64,000 nucleotides of DNA from the NCBI GenBank assembly GCA_920105625.2, contig OV050030.1, positions 183,710,315 to 183,774,314 of the forward strand, written 5' to 3'. The notes under the pieces were generated by a model. It saw nothing but the letters and a program-made list of their open reading frames with translations, ran no database searches and was not told the DNA's origin. The DNA is from Clusia tigrina. Its lineage: Eukaryota; Arthropoda; Insecta; Diptera; Clusiidae. The position numbers and the translations under genes were made by a program. Below are positions 11,625-23,999 of the stretch, in pieces; within the stretch, counting starts at the first letter, position 1; the number at the start of each line of letters is the position of its first letter.

Positions 11625-12111
11625 ATGGCTTCAGAAGTTTTATAACATTAGAGGTGCAAGGTTTTAAAGGAGATGGAAATAGATTTATAGCAAAAGAGTT
11701 GGATATTACTTATAACTACACAGAATTTCAAAGTTTTATCATTAAACCTCCTTTTGAATTTAGAAGATTGTCTCAGATCATATCAAAGAGAAGCAAATTG
11801 GCTAACAAAAAATCATCATGGTATTGCGTGGAATGACGGATTCACCTCATTTGATAGTGTACGAAAATTTTTAAAGGAAAATCTACTGTCTATAACAGTT
11901 TATGTTAAAGGATTAGAGAGAAAAATGTGGATTGAAGATATATTTAACAAAAATGTTTACAACTTGGAAGAATTTGGATGCAATAATTTAAAATTCTAAA
12001 TAAAAAATATCCAATACTTACTCAATGCAATGCACACTATGGATGTTGTGCGTTAAAAAAGGCTTTGATTTTAAGAAAATTGATTGATGTAGAAATAAAA
12101 AACAATGTATA
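11625..12111 (+). pseudogene. Polinton-associated conserved Cys/His protein, function unknown
   Basis: The gene has a pattern I recall from insect Polinton-type elements: QGFKGDGNRFIAKEL, then FIIKPPFEFRRL, NHHGIAWNDGF and VYVKGLERK, then a Cys/His segment (CNAHYGCCALKKAL, 12027-12066). The pieces lie in three frames: ATG at 11625 with a shift near 11640, a second shift near 11770-11790 and a stop at 11998-12000. It is therefore degraded. The fold is unknown to me; a nuclease or nucleic-acid-binding role is only a guess from the conserved charged and Cys/His positions. It ends convergently with polB, and AATAAA-like motifs lie between 12111 and 12196. Confidence 0.55.
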
Positions 12112-12195
12112 ATAGTTTTGTTTTGAAAATAATAAAATCTTTATTATATATTATGTAATAATAACAATATTTTAATAAAAATAATAAAACTTAAT

Positions 12196-12630
12196 TTATC
12201 CACTACAATTAATTTTATAAGGTCCCCAAGCGAAAGTATTTACTCTATCTTCTTTAATATATCGTTTATCATCATCATTACTTAATATTATTTTTGTCCA
12301 TTGTTGTGTACAAATTTCATGAACTTTTGATCTAAAGACATACATTTTGTCATAGAATACTTTATTCTGTAGTAAACAATGTTTAGAATCATTTATATTC
12401 AGTTTCGATAAAACGCATTTGTTCACACCTTTTGATTTTTTTATTTCATTACCGTCTAAAATATTAATACAATACATTTTTGAGCGTAGCCCAATGAATT
12501 CTTTCATTATTCGACCATTATTTTCATCTTTCATCATTCCTAAAGTTTTTTTTATTTTTTAAAGGTAAATTGAATCTATTATCACTAGGATATTCTGATG
12601 TATCAAACTTTAGATCAATATCATTACGAA
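12196..12630 (-). pseudogene. polB: Polinton DNA polymerase B, C-terminal segment
   Basis: This is the end of the protein-primed family B DNA polymerase. It holds MMKDENNGRIMKEFIGLRSKMY, GVNKCVL and the C-terminal DDKRYI...TFAWGPYKI block typical of Polinton PolB. A frameshift lies near 12530-12540. The upstream side (12630 on the minus strand) is the Helitron insertion point, where FDTSEYP follows. The rest of the gene continues at 17076. Confidence 0.88.
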
Positions 12631-12813
12631 TCTCTCTATATATATAAAACAGGATGTGTGTATGTATGTATTGTGGACTCCAAAACGGCTGGGCAGATTT
12701 TGATGAAATTTTCAGGTAATATTCAGAATATTCAGGCGGGTACACTGTGAAGTCTGATTTTCGGTCTGTGGGCGGAGGGGCGTGGCAAAATCCAATTTTC
12801 ATATTGTACCACC

Positions 12814-12816
12814 AAT

Positions 12817-12888
<72 letters not shown>
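12814..12888. repeat. (TA)n microsatellite in the Helitron leader
   Basis: About 37 TA units between the Helitron 5' end and its first Met region. Confidence 0.95.
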
Positions 12889-12892
<4 letters not shown>

Positions 12893-12960
12893 TTTTACAC
12901 TTCCATCAAAACATCCGAAAGTACATCATTGTTCCTTTTGCACGATTACAGTTTACTAAA

Positions 12961-15900
12961 ATGCCACAAAAAAAAAACAGCCATTGCTAAAAAAACCACC
13001 GCAGCACGGAAGCAGAGGGAAAGAAGAGCCGCTGAATCAGCTGAGGAACGCGAATCACGTCTTCAGGAAAATCGCGAAAGGGCATCTACGTCTAGAGCCG
13101 CAGAAACGGAAAGAGATCGCAAATCACGACTTCAGCAAATACGTGACAGTGCATCTTCATCTAGAGCTGCTGAGACACCCCAACAGCATGTCGAAAGACT
13201 TGCTGCCAATCGCTCCCGAATGGCTCGATCAAGAGAAATAATCGATTTAAAGGTAAAGTTGTTTTGCCACCAATGATTGAGCCGCCTGAGCACCTACAAA
13301 GTTACATTTCTAGAGCCAATCCGATTTCCGAGCACTTCCTTCAAAACATCCGAAAGTACAACTCATGCTTTCAAATGACGTCCTTCGGAGCAACTAATAT
13401 CATCAAAAACGTCGGTTACATGCCCACCTTCAAAGTGAAAGGCCAAATCTACCACTGAATTGGATCGTTGTTCCCACTTCCCAATGATGATGCCAAGTTC
13501 CTCCCAATTTATTTCACTGGCAATGAAGCTACAGAAGTTGAACAGCGTTGCGCAATCAGTACGGAAGTCAGACGGGAAATCGTTTCGAGTCTTCAAGCTA
13601 TGTTACACGAAGACAGCAGCCTCATCCGTCAATTCAAAACAGCCCTAGACCAGATGCCGGCAGATGATTATACGGGTGTGATAAGAGCTGACAAGACACC
13701 GGCTTGTCAGCATGAGCGGCGCTTCAATGCACCGGTGATAGGTGACGTCGCAGTTGTTATGGTCGGCACAGACTTCGAGCGACGCGATATCATCATCCAT
13801 CTCCGGAATGCAAGTGTTCAACGCATTGCGGAAACTCATCGATCGTATGATGCACTACAATATCCAGTGCTTTTTCCACGGGGTGAGGATGGGTATCATT
13901 TGAACGTAATGCAGATGAACCCCAACTCAAATGGAGAGTCGACAAAAAAAGTTTCCTTGTATGGACTTTTATGCCTATCGCCTTATGATCAGGACAAATG
14001 AATGTAATTATTTCTTGAAAAGTCGTGAAGTCTTCCATCAATTAATTGTCGACATGTATGCGAAAATTGAAAGTGAACGTCTGCTCTTCATTTGGTTGAA
14101 TCAGCAAAAGCTACGCGTCGAAGAATATGTCCACTTGCGTGATGCGATCGCCAATGATGGAAACGCTGCGAATATCGGCCAAATGGTGATCTTGCCAGCG
14201 ACATACATAGGCACTCCGCGACATATGCATCAGTACGCTCAAGATGCTATGACATACGTGCGCAAGTATGGACGGCCAGACCTCTTCATCACTTTCACAT
14301 GCAACCCAGCATGGAAAGACATCACCGACCTTTTATTTACCGGCCAAAGTTCAACACATAGACACGATATACTCGCCCGAGTATTCAAACAAAAGTTGAC
14401 AAGGCTGATGGATGTCATCACCAAAAATCACATATTTGGCGAAACTCAGTGCTGGATGTACTCGGTTGAATGGCAGAAGCGAGGCCTGCCCCACGCCCAT
14501 ATTTTAGTCTGGCTAAAACAAAAAATCATGCCAACACAAATTGATGACGTGATTTCCGCAGAACTCCCGAATCCCACAGCAGATCCGGTTCTATTTGAAT
14601 CAATACGAAAACACATGATCCACGGGCCTTGCGGTGAACTGAACACAAATTCACCATGCATGAAACAAGGCAAGTGTACAAAGCGCTATTCACGCGAGCT
14701 GCTCCAAGAAACTCAAACAGGAGGCGATGGATATCCTCTGTATAGGCGAAGAAAGGTGGATGACGGTGGATACACAACTACAATTAAAATGCGCAATGTA
14801 GATGTTGACGTCGATAACAGATGGATCGTGCCCTACTCACCGCTGCTTTCAAAAATGTTTGATGCCCACATCAATGTTGAGTACTGTAATTCGGTGAAGT
14901 CGATCAAATATATTTGCAAATACGTCAACAATGGCAGCGACATGGCAGTATTCGGGCTTGCTAATCAAACTGACGAAATCACGCAATTCCAGATGGGGCG
15001 TTACATCAGCAGCAATGAAGCACACATTCGCCGCCTTGAAAACCATCCATGGAAATGAATCTCAGACTTATAGAGAAGCGTGTTTCCGATTGGGCCTGCT
15101 TGAAAGTGATCAGCATTGGAACACAACGCTAACAGAGGCGTCACTCACGTGTCACCCAAAACAAATACGCAATTTGTTTGCGATAATTTTAACAACATGC
15201 TCACCATCTAATCCACGAGAACTGTGGGAAACGCAGCATGAAAGCTTAGGTGAAGACATTCTCAGGCAATCACGAGCAACTTATCCTAACCAGGAGTATT
15301 CGGACGAGATTTTCAACCAAACTCTACTGCTGATTGAGGACATGTGCATATCCATCAACAACAAAGTCTTTATTCAACTTGGAATGCCGGCTCCGATACG
15401 GGACATAAACAGTGTTCAAGACAGAGACCTGGTGCGAGAACAACACTTCGATGTCAGCCAGCAACAACAATATGTGGAAACTCAAACAAGACGGTTGACT
15501 GCTTACGCAAAAATCATGCAACGGGTAACAAACGGAAATTGCGTACTTCTTTTCCTCGATGCACCAGGAGGAACAGGCAAAACATTCCTCATCAATTTAA
15601 TATTGGCGTCGGTTCGAATGCAGAATTGGATTGCACTCGCAGTGGCATCAGCGGGAATTGCATCAACGCTATTGGACGGCGGACGCACTGCACAATCAGC
15701 ACTGAAACTTCCATTGAATTTGAACCAGGCAGAAACACCAACTTGCAACATCAGCAAAAACTCCGGCATGGCCACAATCCTTAAAACGTGCAAAATTATC
15801 ATTTGGGACGAATGCACAATGGTCCATAAGAAATTGCTCGAAGCGCTTGACCGGACTCTTCGTGATTTTCGAGGAAACAACCAACCGATGGGAGGCGCTC

Positions 15901-16805
15901 TTATTCTTCTTGCTGGTGATTTCCGCCAAACTTTGCCCGTTATTCCAAGATCAATGCCCGCAGATGAGCTGAACGCATGCTTGAAAGCTTCATATCTTTG
16001 GAACCGAGTCGAGAAAATCACGCTATCGACGAACATGCGTGTGCATTTGTTGCAAGACCCGTCTGCCCAAACATTCTCAAAACAACTTTTGGACTTCGGA
16101 AATGAAAAAATTCCAATTGTTCGCGCCACGAACGAGATTTCGTTCCCGCCTAACTTCTGTCAAATGCAAATGAATATTCAAGCCGTTGTCGACAAGGTAT
16201 TGCCAAGTCTAACAACCTCCTCCAAAAATTCGGATTGGCTGTACGAACGTGCAATTTTGGCACCAAAAAATTACGATGTCAACAAGCTCAATGAGCAAAT
16301 TCAATTGAAACTGCCCGGCAAAATAATCAAATACAAATCGATCGACACAGTAATGGATGAAGAACAAGCCGTCAATTATCCGACTGAATTTTTGAATTCT
16401 TTAGAACCACCCAGAATGCCACCGCATGTACTAACATTAAAGGTTGGATCACCCGTAATTCTTATTCGCAGCTTAAACGCACCAAAGTTATGCAACGGAA
16501 CCAGATTGACCATCAAAAACTGTTCACCAAATTTAAGCGAGGCAACAATCATCGGTGGCAAATTCAAAGGCGAAGACATACTTTTTCCATGAATTCCGAT
16601 GATTTCCAACGATTTACCATTCCAATTCAAGCGGCTCCAATTCCCTTTGCGTCTTGCCATTGCTATTTCCATAAACAAAGCACAAGGCCAATCATTGCCT
16701 ATTGCTGGCTTAATTTTGGAAAATTCATGTTTTTCACACGGCCAGTTGTATCTGGCTTGCTCGCGAGTTGGCACGCCAAAAAATTTATACGTTTTTACAC
16801 CAAAT
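12961..16805 (+). pseudogene. Helitron Rep-helicase protein
   Basis: This is the RepHel protein that nicks, unwinds and transfers the Helitron. The N-terminus (12961-13250) has Arg/Glu/Ser repeats of the form RERRAAES, as in other insect Helitrons. The Rep nuclease is seen by the HUH motif GLPHAHIL near 14487-14510 and by the tyrosine motif IKYICKYVNNG near 14905-14937. A PIF1-type helicase follows, with Walker A APGGTGKTF (about 15562-15590) and Walker B IIWDECTMV (about 15797-15823). Late motifs sit near 16620-16800 (AIAISINKAQGQS). Frameshifts occur near 13290, 13460, 13980, 15050 and 16590, and sequence is missing between the Rep tyrosine region and the helicase. The copy is non-autonomous. 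Confidence 0.88.
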
Positions 16806-17075
16806 AAAAAAACAAAAAAAATTGTTTATCCGCTGGCCTTCAGATGAAATAATAAATAAATATAATTTCCAATTTGCCTTAAATACATGTGTTTCTTTTT
16901 TGATTCAGCCCATATCTACACCATATGTAAGTTATTCTGTGAAACAACTTTATGATAGGTATTCCATGGATTTTTATTTAAAGGCCGTAAATTTCGTTAA
17001 AAGCTCTATTTAAATCGTGTGGTAATACAACACTAATGTTTGCTTAGGGCCAGCAGCGCGGACCGGGTCAGCTAG

Positions 17076-20001
17076 TATCTTCATAAAAATCATCTGTTTT
17101 TATAGAATATATAAATGAATCTGTATCCATATAGTTCAACTGTAATTTTTCATTAAATTTAGGTTTCATATAATCATAGTGAAAACTATATATTTTTAAT
17201 TTTGATAATTCTAAAACAGTAAATCCCAAGTATATTGGTTTATTTAATGCAACTTGCTCACGAGAAAGTCTATTGCTATCATGCTATCTGTAAAATGTTT
17301 TAAACTATGAAAATTTGGTCTTGCAATTAGAGCACGTGCACCCAAATGTCTTCCCTTGTTTTCCCATTCAGTAACAATCTTTCCATTTCTCGACATTTTC
17401 CATTGTTTTTCCATAAACTGCATTATTTAATAATTTAAAGAAATTTTTTTCAAATTTATTTTTCGCAAGTGTTCTATGAAAAGTGTTCAGATCAATATAA
17501 TTCTTCAACCAGTTAGATTGCTTAAAATTCAATATCCTATGAATTTCCACAAGCTTTAAACTATTAGCAATACACTGTTGTAGATTGCGGTAATGTATAG
17601 TATAATTTCGTTTATTATTTAAATCTATAATCAATTTTTTAGTTTTGGATTTACTATGTGCTTTTTTATTCTCAGCACAGAAGGGCAAGTCATTGTGTAT
17701 ATCATGAATATTTTCAGGATAATCTAAATCAACTTCTAAAATATAACCAAAGTCTGATTTTATAGTTACTGGAAGAATATCAAAATTTGATATATCCTCA
17801 ACCCATTCAAATCCACCATAAGGTAAATATTCAGACATTGCCCAACCATATAAGTTATTTGCATCTAAGTACATCAAGTATTCTGAAGATTTACTTTTAT
17901 CATATTCAGGAAGATATTTATTATTGGCCTTTGAATGTCGTTTAGAACATTGAACAATACCACCTCTAATCCCACTTTAAATGAAATTATACATATTAAT
18001 ATCTTTAAATAATTCTAATTCAATACCTGTTGTCTTCAACATTGCATCCCAGGATAAACTTGGTGTAGTTAGATAATGAACAGGATCTAATTCATAAATA
18101 TTTTTACATATTTTTCTAAAGTTTTCAAAAACATCTGCTAAAAGTATAACATCTGCTTTTAAATATAGCAGCATATAATCAAGTAAAGTTTTGCATTTGA
18201 AAGTATTCCAAACTTTTTCAGCATGATTATAATCATCAGTAGAACACTCTACATTATTTAATGTGGAGAAAAATTTTTCACGTGAAGGTAAATTGATATC
18301 TTTAAGTCGATCTACTGAATCTGCATATTCATAGGGGAAAACACCTTTTCTTTTCAAGAGATTGAATTCATCAATGTTTGTATACAATGAGTGTAAAATC
18401 TGAAAATCATTAGCATCAAGATTTTTAGCTAATACATCTAAAGATGAGTTCATAAATCTGTATGAATCTAAAAATCGTAATTCAAAGAACTCTTTATCAC
18501 TAATATGAATATCTTTCGAAAGTGATATTTATAATTCCTTATTCAGATGAATTATTTTAATGTGTCCTTTAAATGAATATAGTTCTTTAACAAATAGATG
18601 ACAATCAGAACCAGAAAAATTATGGAAGAAAGTTGGTATTTTTACGTGTTTGAAAATTTAAGTTACAACTCGAATGTGCAGGTCCACGAAATTGACCTGT
18701 AAGATGACAATGATCAGCAACCTTGTGTTGATCAATTATTTGCTTACAAATATTACAAATTGTATTTGTTTTATGTTTTTCAATTTCTTCTAAAGTTAGA
18801 GACTTCATTGGAACTATTTTTATTCTATTTAAATAATTTACATATAGAGGTTTAGTATCACTAATTAATTTATCTATGAATACCTTAGCAGAATCTTCTC
18901 CTGAATAAGTTACAAATTTCTTTAAGCTATTATTGAAACCGCACTTTATGTAATAACTAAATGCTATAGGCTTATGTATTTTAGTACTGCAAATATTTTC
19001 AGAATCATTTATCTGTACATTCTCTAAAATACACTCAAAATCTGCATAAATTACAAATGGTACAGCTAACTTAGACCTAAAAGAAATAAACTTTAAAATA
19101 TCATCATTATTTTTACCAATCGGCATTGTGGTCACTACTTTACTGCACTCTGCTTTATGTTTTAACATAACATCTTTATCTCTGGTGTACTGCAAGCAAA
19201 AGTTACATAATAGTAGAGCTTTTGTATTTAATGTCAATTGTGATTTAATTAATCTGTAAATAGCAATTTTATAAGTAATAAAAAATCATGTTTTGTTTCT
19301 TTTTACCTTGATATATTTTTAATCCATACATAATGTGAATTGTCACCGCTTTGTAGAAACAATAAATTAATATGGATATCTCTCTCCAACTTTGTGGTAT
19401 GATAGGGACCTACAATTTGATCACCTTTCTCAGAACATCCAAAAACATTAATGCTGATATTATTATTTTCCTCAAATTTTCTGATTTGGTCTAATGGCAT
19501 TGGAAATAACAAGTTTTTAAAGTTTAATATCATATTTCCAACATGAATCACATCATTCTTAATATCCACTGCATATTGCGAGCATCTATTACTATGTTGC
19601 ACATTTTTTATTGCAGATAGTGTAGCCCATTTAAAGCAATAGTTATCATTTATATTCATTACATTAATACAAGCATGTTTCATTGCTATATTATGAGGTA
19701 ATTTAATATAAGCAGAACCATTTAATGGTTTATATTGATTAATATTAATCTCTAATTCAATTATTTTAATTAGAGTCCATCCGCTATCCTTCTCTTGAAA
19801 CTCTTCCATTTTTGTAATTAAATTAGAACAATGTAAATCATATTCAAGTTCAATTTCTTCAAGGTTTTGCGCTAATATCATTTTCGTTTGAAATGATTTC
19901 ACATCTATAGTTGCTGTTTCACAATCACTGTTGTCATCAATATTGTTTGGATTGAATCTTATATATTCCCAAAACAATTCAAAATTATATTTGTATGACT
20001 G
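17076..20001 (-). pseudogene. polB: Polinton DNA polymerase B, exonuclease and polymerase core
   Basis: This is the main part of PolB, read from 20001 down. 19977-19303 is the N-terminal region (GWTLIKIIELEININQYKPL, FKWATLSAI). 19237-18620 has a zinc-finger-like start (LLCNFC), exonuclease motif I (YADFECIL) and the DHCHLTGQFRGPAH motif. 18453-17977 holds the exonuclease III region (YLKADVILLADVF) and TTPSLSWDAMLK. 17877-17368 carries polymerase motif A (YLDANNLYGWAM) and motif B (LLNNAVYGKTMENV). Motif C with YMDTDSF lies near 17120-17140. Motifs required for catalysis are recognisable, but frames change between the segments. The enzyme would replicate the element from its ends with a protein primer. 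The segment is cut by the Helitron at 17075 and by a LINE at 20015. Confidence 0.9.
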
Positions 20002-20011
20002 ATGTTTTTCT

Positions 20012-20015
<4 letters not shown>
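20002..20015. repeat. Target duplication of LINE A, left copy
   Basis: ATGTTTTTCTAGTT, repeated at 24707-24720. It shows LINE A entered polB by target-primed reverse transcription. Confidence 0.9.
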
Positions 20016-20050
<35 letters not shown>

Positions 20051-20222
20051 GGGTAGAGAGGGCAAAAATGCCTGCCGCATCATCAAAACTGTCGTCACAG
20101 ATTTGGTATGTGAGAATTGCACCCACTTAAACATCCCCCTCCCTCGCTGAGAACATCTCCCCACCCTGGAACACTTTTTATACTTCCTTCAAGGTGGAGA
20201 TTCTCACTTCCCTATTGGACTC

Positions 20223-22629
20223 TCAACAAGCTACTCGCAGAGCTGCGGTTCGTTGCACGGAGGATAAAACTTTTCTTCGGGCATGCACCTTTAGCTTGTC
20301 AGCCCACAATTCGCTACCATACAGCAGAATGGAGTGCGTTGTCATCATCAGAAGCTTCCTCTTGATGGATGTCGGCCCTCCGATGTTTGCCATTAGTCTG
20401 CTGAGAGAAGCCGTTACCCGTGCTGCCTTCGTCGCCGCATTTTGCATTTGCACCCAGTAGGTGAGCTTGGAGTCAAGCTGAATTCCCAGGTACTTTATCA
20501 CCTTTTGTGTCCTGATGGTCTCGGAGCAAACTCTCAAGTCGATTTCTATTGGAATGTGCTTTCTCGTGAGGAATAGCAGTTCCGTCTTTTCCGTGGCCAA
20601 CTTCAAGCCATGTGAATCGAGCCACCTCTGGGTTCTGATCATGACCTGGTTCAGCTTTCTTTGGGCGTCTTCCGAGTCGCGTGCGTTGATGACAGGCGCA
20701 ATGTCGTCTGCGTGTCCAACTAGATGAGTGTCATCTGGCATTTCTATGCGCAAAATGCCTTCGTAGCTTATATTCCAAAGGTCCGGTCTGTGGATGGACC
20801 CTTGCGCTGCCCCTGACGTGATGGTTTTGCTTCGGGTGCCATTTTTGGTCTCGTATATCAACATTCGATCTTTAGGGTAGCTACGGATTATCTTCTTCAG
20901 ATAAGCTGGTATCTGAAAACGATTTTCAAGTGCCTCGATCATATCCACCCACCTAGCGCTGTAGAAAGCGTTTCTGACGTCAATTGTAACAAGGAGTACC
21001 ACTCGCCTGGAGTAGTGATTTCCTTCCTGTGCCGATAGCATACTTTCTATGACGTCTTCTACGGCGCCAATTGTGGACTTTCCTGGTCGAAAACCGTATT
21101 GTCGAGTAGATAATCCCCCAGCGTTTTCAATGGCTGCTGCTATTCGGGGTTTGAGGAGTCGCTCCAAAAGTTTGCCGCGGTGTCTAGCATACACAGTGGT
21201 CGATATGCTGACGGTGATTTAGGGCTTCCTTTTCCCTTGCTGATGAGCACTGGCCGCTGTCTTATCCATACGTCTGGGAATATTCCTTCTGTCAGGCAGG
21301 CATTGTATATATCGAGAAGTACTTGGGCATGGCTATTTGACACTATTTTTAGGACTTCTGCTGGAATACCGTCGATACCCGGTGCTTTGGTTCCCTTTAG
21401 GGTTATGACGGCGGTTTTAAGTTAAGCTTCCGTGAAAGGTGATGGGACTTCCTTGACCAGCACTTCCAATTCTTCTCTTAAGGCATGTATAGGAAATAGA
21501 GCGTTTACTATGTTTTCCATAGCATGGTCTTCTAGTTGGGATTCCGATGCTCTTGCTCCAAGCTTTTTCATTACGACTCTATATCCCAGTCCACATGCAT
21601 TGTTGTTTATGTCGTTTCGGAGCTCCTCCCATTTCTTCTCCTTGCTGGTGTGAATAGCAGTTTTGAGGGTTTTTCTAGCAGCTTGGAGATCTTCTCTTCC
21701 GGCAAACGCGGATCTCACACGCCTGGCCCTAGTGTATTTTCTTCTACACCGCAGACAGACCCGTCTGATTTGAGCTATTTCCTCTGTCCACCAGTAAACG
21801 GCATTCTTGTGTTTATTTGGTTTTATTTTCGGCATCGCTGTGGTACAGGCTCTCTCTATACACTGCATGGTCTGCTTCACCTTGCTATTAGCATCGCTGG
21901 GGTGGCTGTCTAATGGAATCTTTGCCTCCAGCTCACCAAGTAGTACTTCCTGATTTAACTTTGATACATTCCACTTGCGAGTTCCGCGTCCACTTATGTT
22001 GTGGTCCTGGTTGCTTGGCACTTTTTTAATGGAAAACGTAATGTATTGGTGATCGCTTCCATTATAGTCTTCTAAGACTTTCCATGTACTTACTCTGTGA
22101 GCAATGCTCTCAGAAGCTAGTGCAATATCTGGAATTGTACCCACGCATCCTGGTCTTCTAAAAGTGGCAGTGGTCCTTGTGTTTACGATGACCATTCCCA
22201 GTCTCGCGACCATGTCCAGTACCCGCCGGCCCCTTGAATGGTTGTTTGCATTCCCCATTCAACTGCTTTGGAGTTAAAATCTCCAGCGATGATGAGTGCT
22301 TTTCCAAACTCTAGTGCTTTATCTTCGATGTCATCGATCTTTTTCTGGAATACTTCTGCGCAGTCACTTGGAGTCAAGTAGCAGCTTATCAAAGTAAAAT
22401 ATCGATCATGGGCCCAAATGAAACCGTCGCCTTTTCCATCTCCGGTTATGCTGCCTACAGGTAACCATATCGCCGCCGTTCCGCTCGTATCTGCAAGCCA
22501 TGCTCCGCTTACTTTCTCCCTATATTGCTCACTGATTACTACAATGTCTGCTTTCTGCTCTATACTCATTTGGTCCAGTAATGCGTCAGCCACTCTGCTT
22601 CTGTGCATGTTTCCTTGTAGCACTTTCAT
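20223..22629 (-). pseudogene. LINE A ORF2: endonuclease and reverse transcriptase
   Basis: The APE-type endonuclease comes first (22629-22183 and on), with LQGNMHRSRVA, DIVVISEQYR and the catalytic AGDFNSKAVEWG; SDHQYITF near 22055 is the final catalytic His motif. The reverse transcriptase (21343-20223) has LISKGKGSPKSPSAYRPL, YGFRPGKSTIGAVEDVI and VGHADDIAP, where the usual Ala-Asp-Asp core is kept. Frames change near 22200 and 21150-21190, and a stop lies near 21422. The C-terminal zinc motif present in the sister copies is deleted here. Its ATG overlaps the ORF1 stop in ATGA (22626-22629), as expected for bicistronic R1-clade LINEs. Confidence 0.88.
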
Positions 22630-23981
22630 TTAGATGTCAATTTTTTGCTCATCGCGCATCTACTTGAGCTCGGGATATGGTCTACCGAACTGCATTGAGC
22701 ATCAACGCAGAGGCAACACTTTGGGGTGTTACTGCACTTTTTTAATTTGTGCCCCGTTTCGCCACATCGTATGCACAGGCCTTGACCTTTCTTGTCAGGT
22801 CCTTTGCACTGCCATGTTAGATGACCAGGAGCAAAGCACCGGAAACACCGTTTTGTGTTATGCCCTGGCCTTAATCTGCAGTTAACCCATTCGATCCTGA
22901 TGCGATCTTTCTTCAGCAGTATATTGGCGAGCTCCGATGACATCGTTACATAGGCTCGCACCTGCTCTCGACTATTTGGTGCTGTTATAGTTGTTACCAT
23001 ATCCTCATAGGAAGCAGTTCTCATATTGTCGGGAAGTGACTCCTTTACGGCCTGGTGTACTTCTTCCTTTGTGGCAAGCAGATCGAGATCTCGTATCTCT
23101 ATAGCGGCTCTTGGCTTAAGATCAGTCACAACTGCTGACTCCTGTAGTGCACCTTTTAAAAGTTCACAAAAGCCCGTTGTCACTTTTGCTCCTTTATCCA
23201 GCTCCAACAGAAGCCCACCTGCTCTTGTTTTCCGGATCGATCGCACCTTGGTCTGTGCATCCTCTGGTATGAAATTGCAGCGGATGCTTTTCATGGCATC
23301 CGCATATTTGAAACCCTCTGCTGGTTTGATAAGGACGGCTTCGAACTTTGGTTTTGTCTCCTTTGTCCTATGTCTTCCTTGCATTGTTGTTCGTGACTTA
23401 TCGCTGTCGTCTACGGATTTCTTTGCTGTTGAATTTTCCTGTGTTTGACTTCGTGTTGCCACACGTCTAGTCCTTGTGACAGTTTGCCACCCATCGGCCT
23501 TACTTTCGCAGATTTTTTCCCATCTTCTGGATCTGCTGGGCTAGAAGCTGCTCGTTTGGGTCTAGCCATCGTCGGTGTTGCTGAGGCGCTTGTCAGAGCC
23601 GTGTGCCTCGGTTTCGATGCCGTAACAAATTTGCAGCTCGTCTAGCTCGGAAACTCCGGTCTTTACGTCCATGCTCACGTTTTTCTGCTTGATTATGGCT
23701 TGCTTCATCTTCGTCAAGACTTTCCGACATTTCGTGAGAACTTCTTCTTCTGCCGTTCTCATCTTTATGATGAATTCCTGTCTGGGTGAGCTGATGGGAC
23801 ATTTCATCAATACAGGTGTGGGATTTCCAGAAGACTCCTGCTGTTGTTGGTTCCCTTTTGCGCCCAGAGGCGTTTGGTTCGCGGCAGGGATGGTGCGCGA
23901 TTTGTTACTCGCTCCATCTACCGGTGTATTACTCACTTGGGGTTGTTGCTGGTTTGTTACTCCCTCTTCTGGCGATCGCAT
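22626..23981 (-). pseudogene. LINE A ORF1: Gag-like RNA-binding protein
   Basis: This is the nucleic-acid chaperone of the LINE. The C-terminal 278 residues (23462-22626) are open and contain three Cys-His knuckles: CFRCFAPGHLTWQC, CIRCGETGHKLKKC and a third, CCLCVDAQCSSVDH. The N-terminal part (23981-23562) is in another frame, rich in Gln, Ser and Pro, with a coiled-coil-like stretch. Frameshifts lie between 23460 and 23570. It ends with ATGA, overlapping ORF2. Confidence 0.85.
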
Positions 23982-23999
23982 AATTTTGCTACTTCTTCT

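Larger units (their letters stand above)
12631..17075 (+). mobile_element. Helitron inserted in polB
   Basis: A rolling-circle transposon of 4445 bp. It begins TCTCTCTATATATATAAA and ends CTAG, preceded by a GC-rich hairpin-forming stretch (17049-17071). The flanks join A to T (GAA at 12628-12630, TATC after 17075) with no target duplication, which is the Helitron rule. Removing it restores the polB sequence between motif C and the C-terminus. It encodes a broken Rep/helicase protein. Confidence 0.93.

Noticed and set aside
13645..16774. Minus-strand ORFs up to 208 codons within the Helitron
   Set aside because: The plus strand carries Rep and PIF1 helicase motifs at the same positions.
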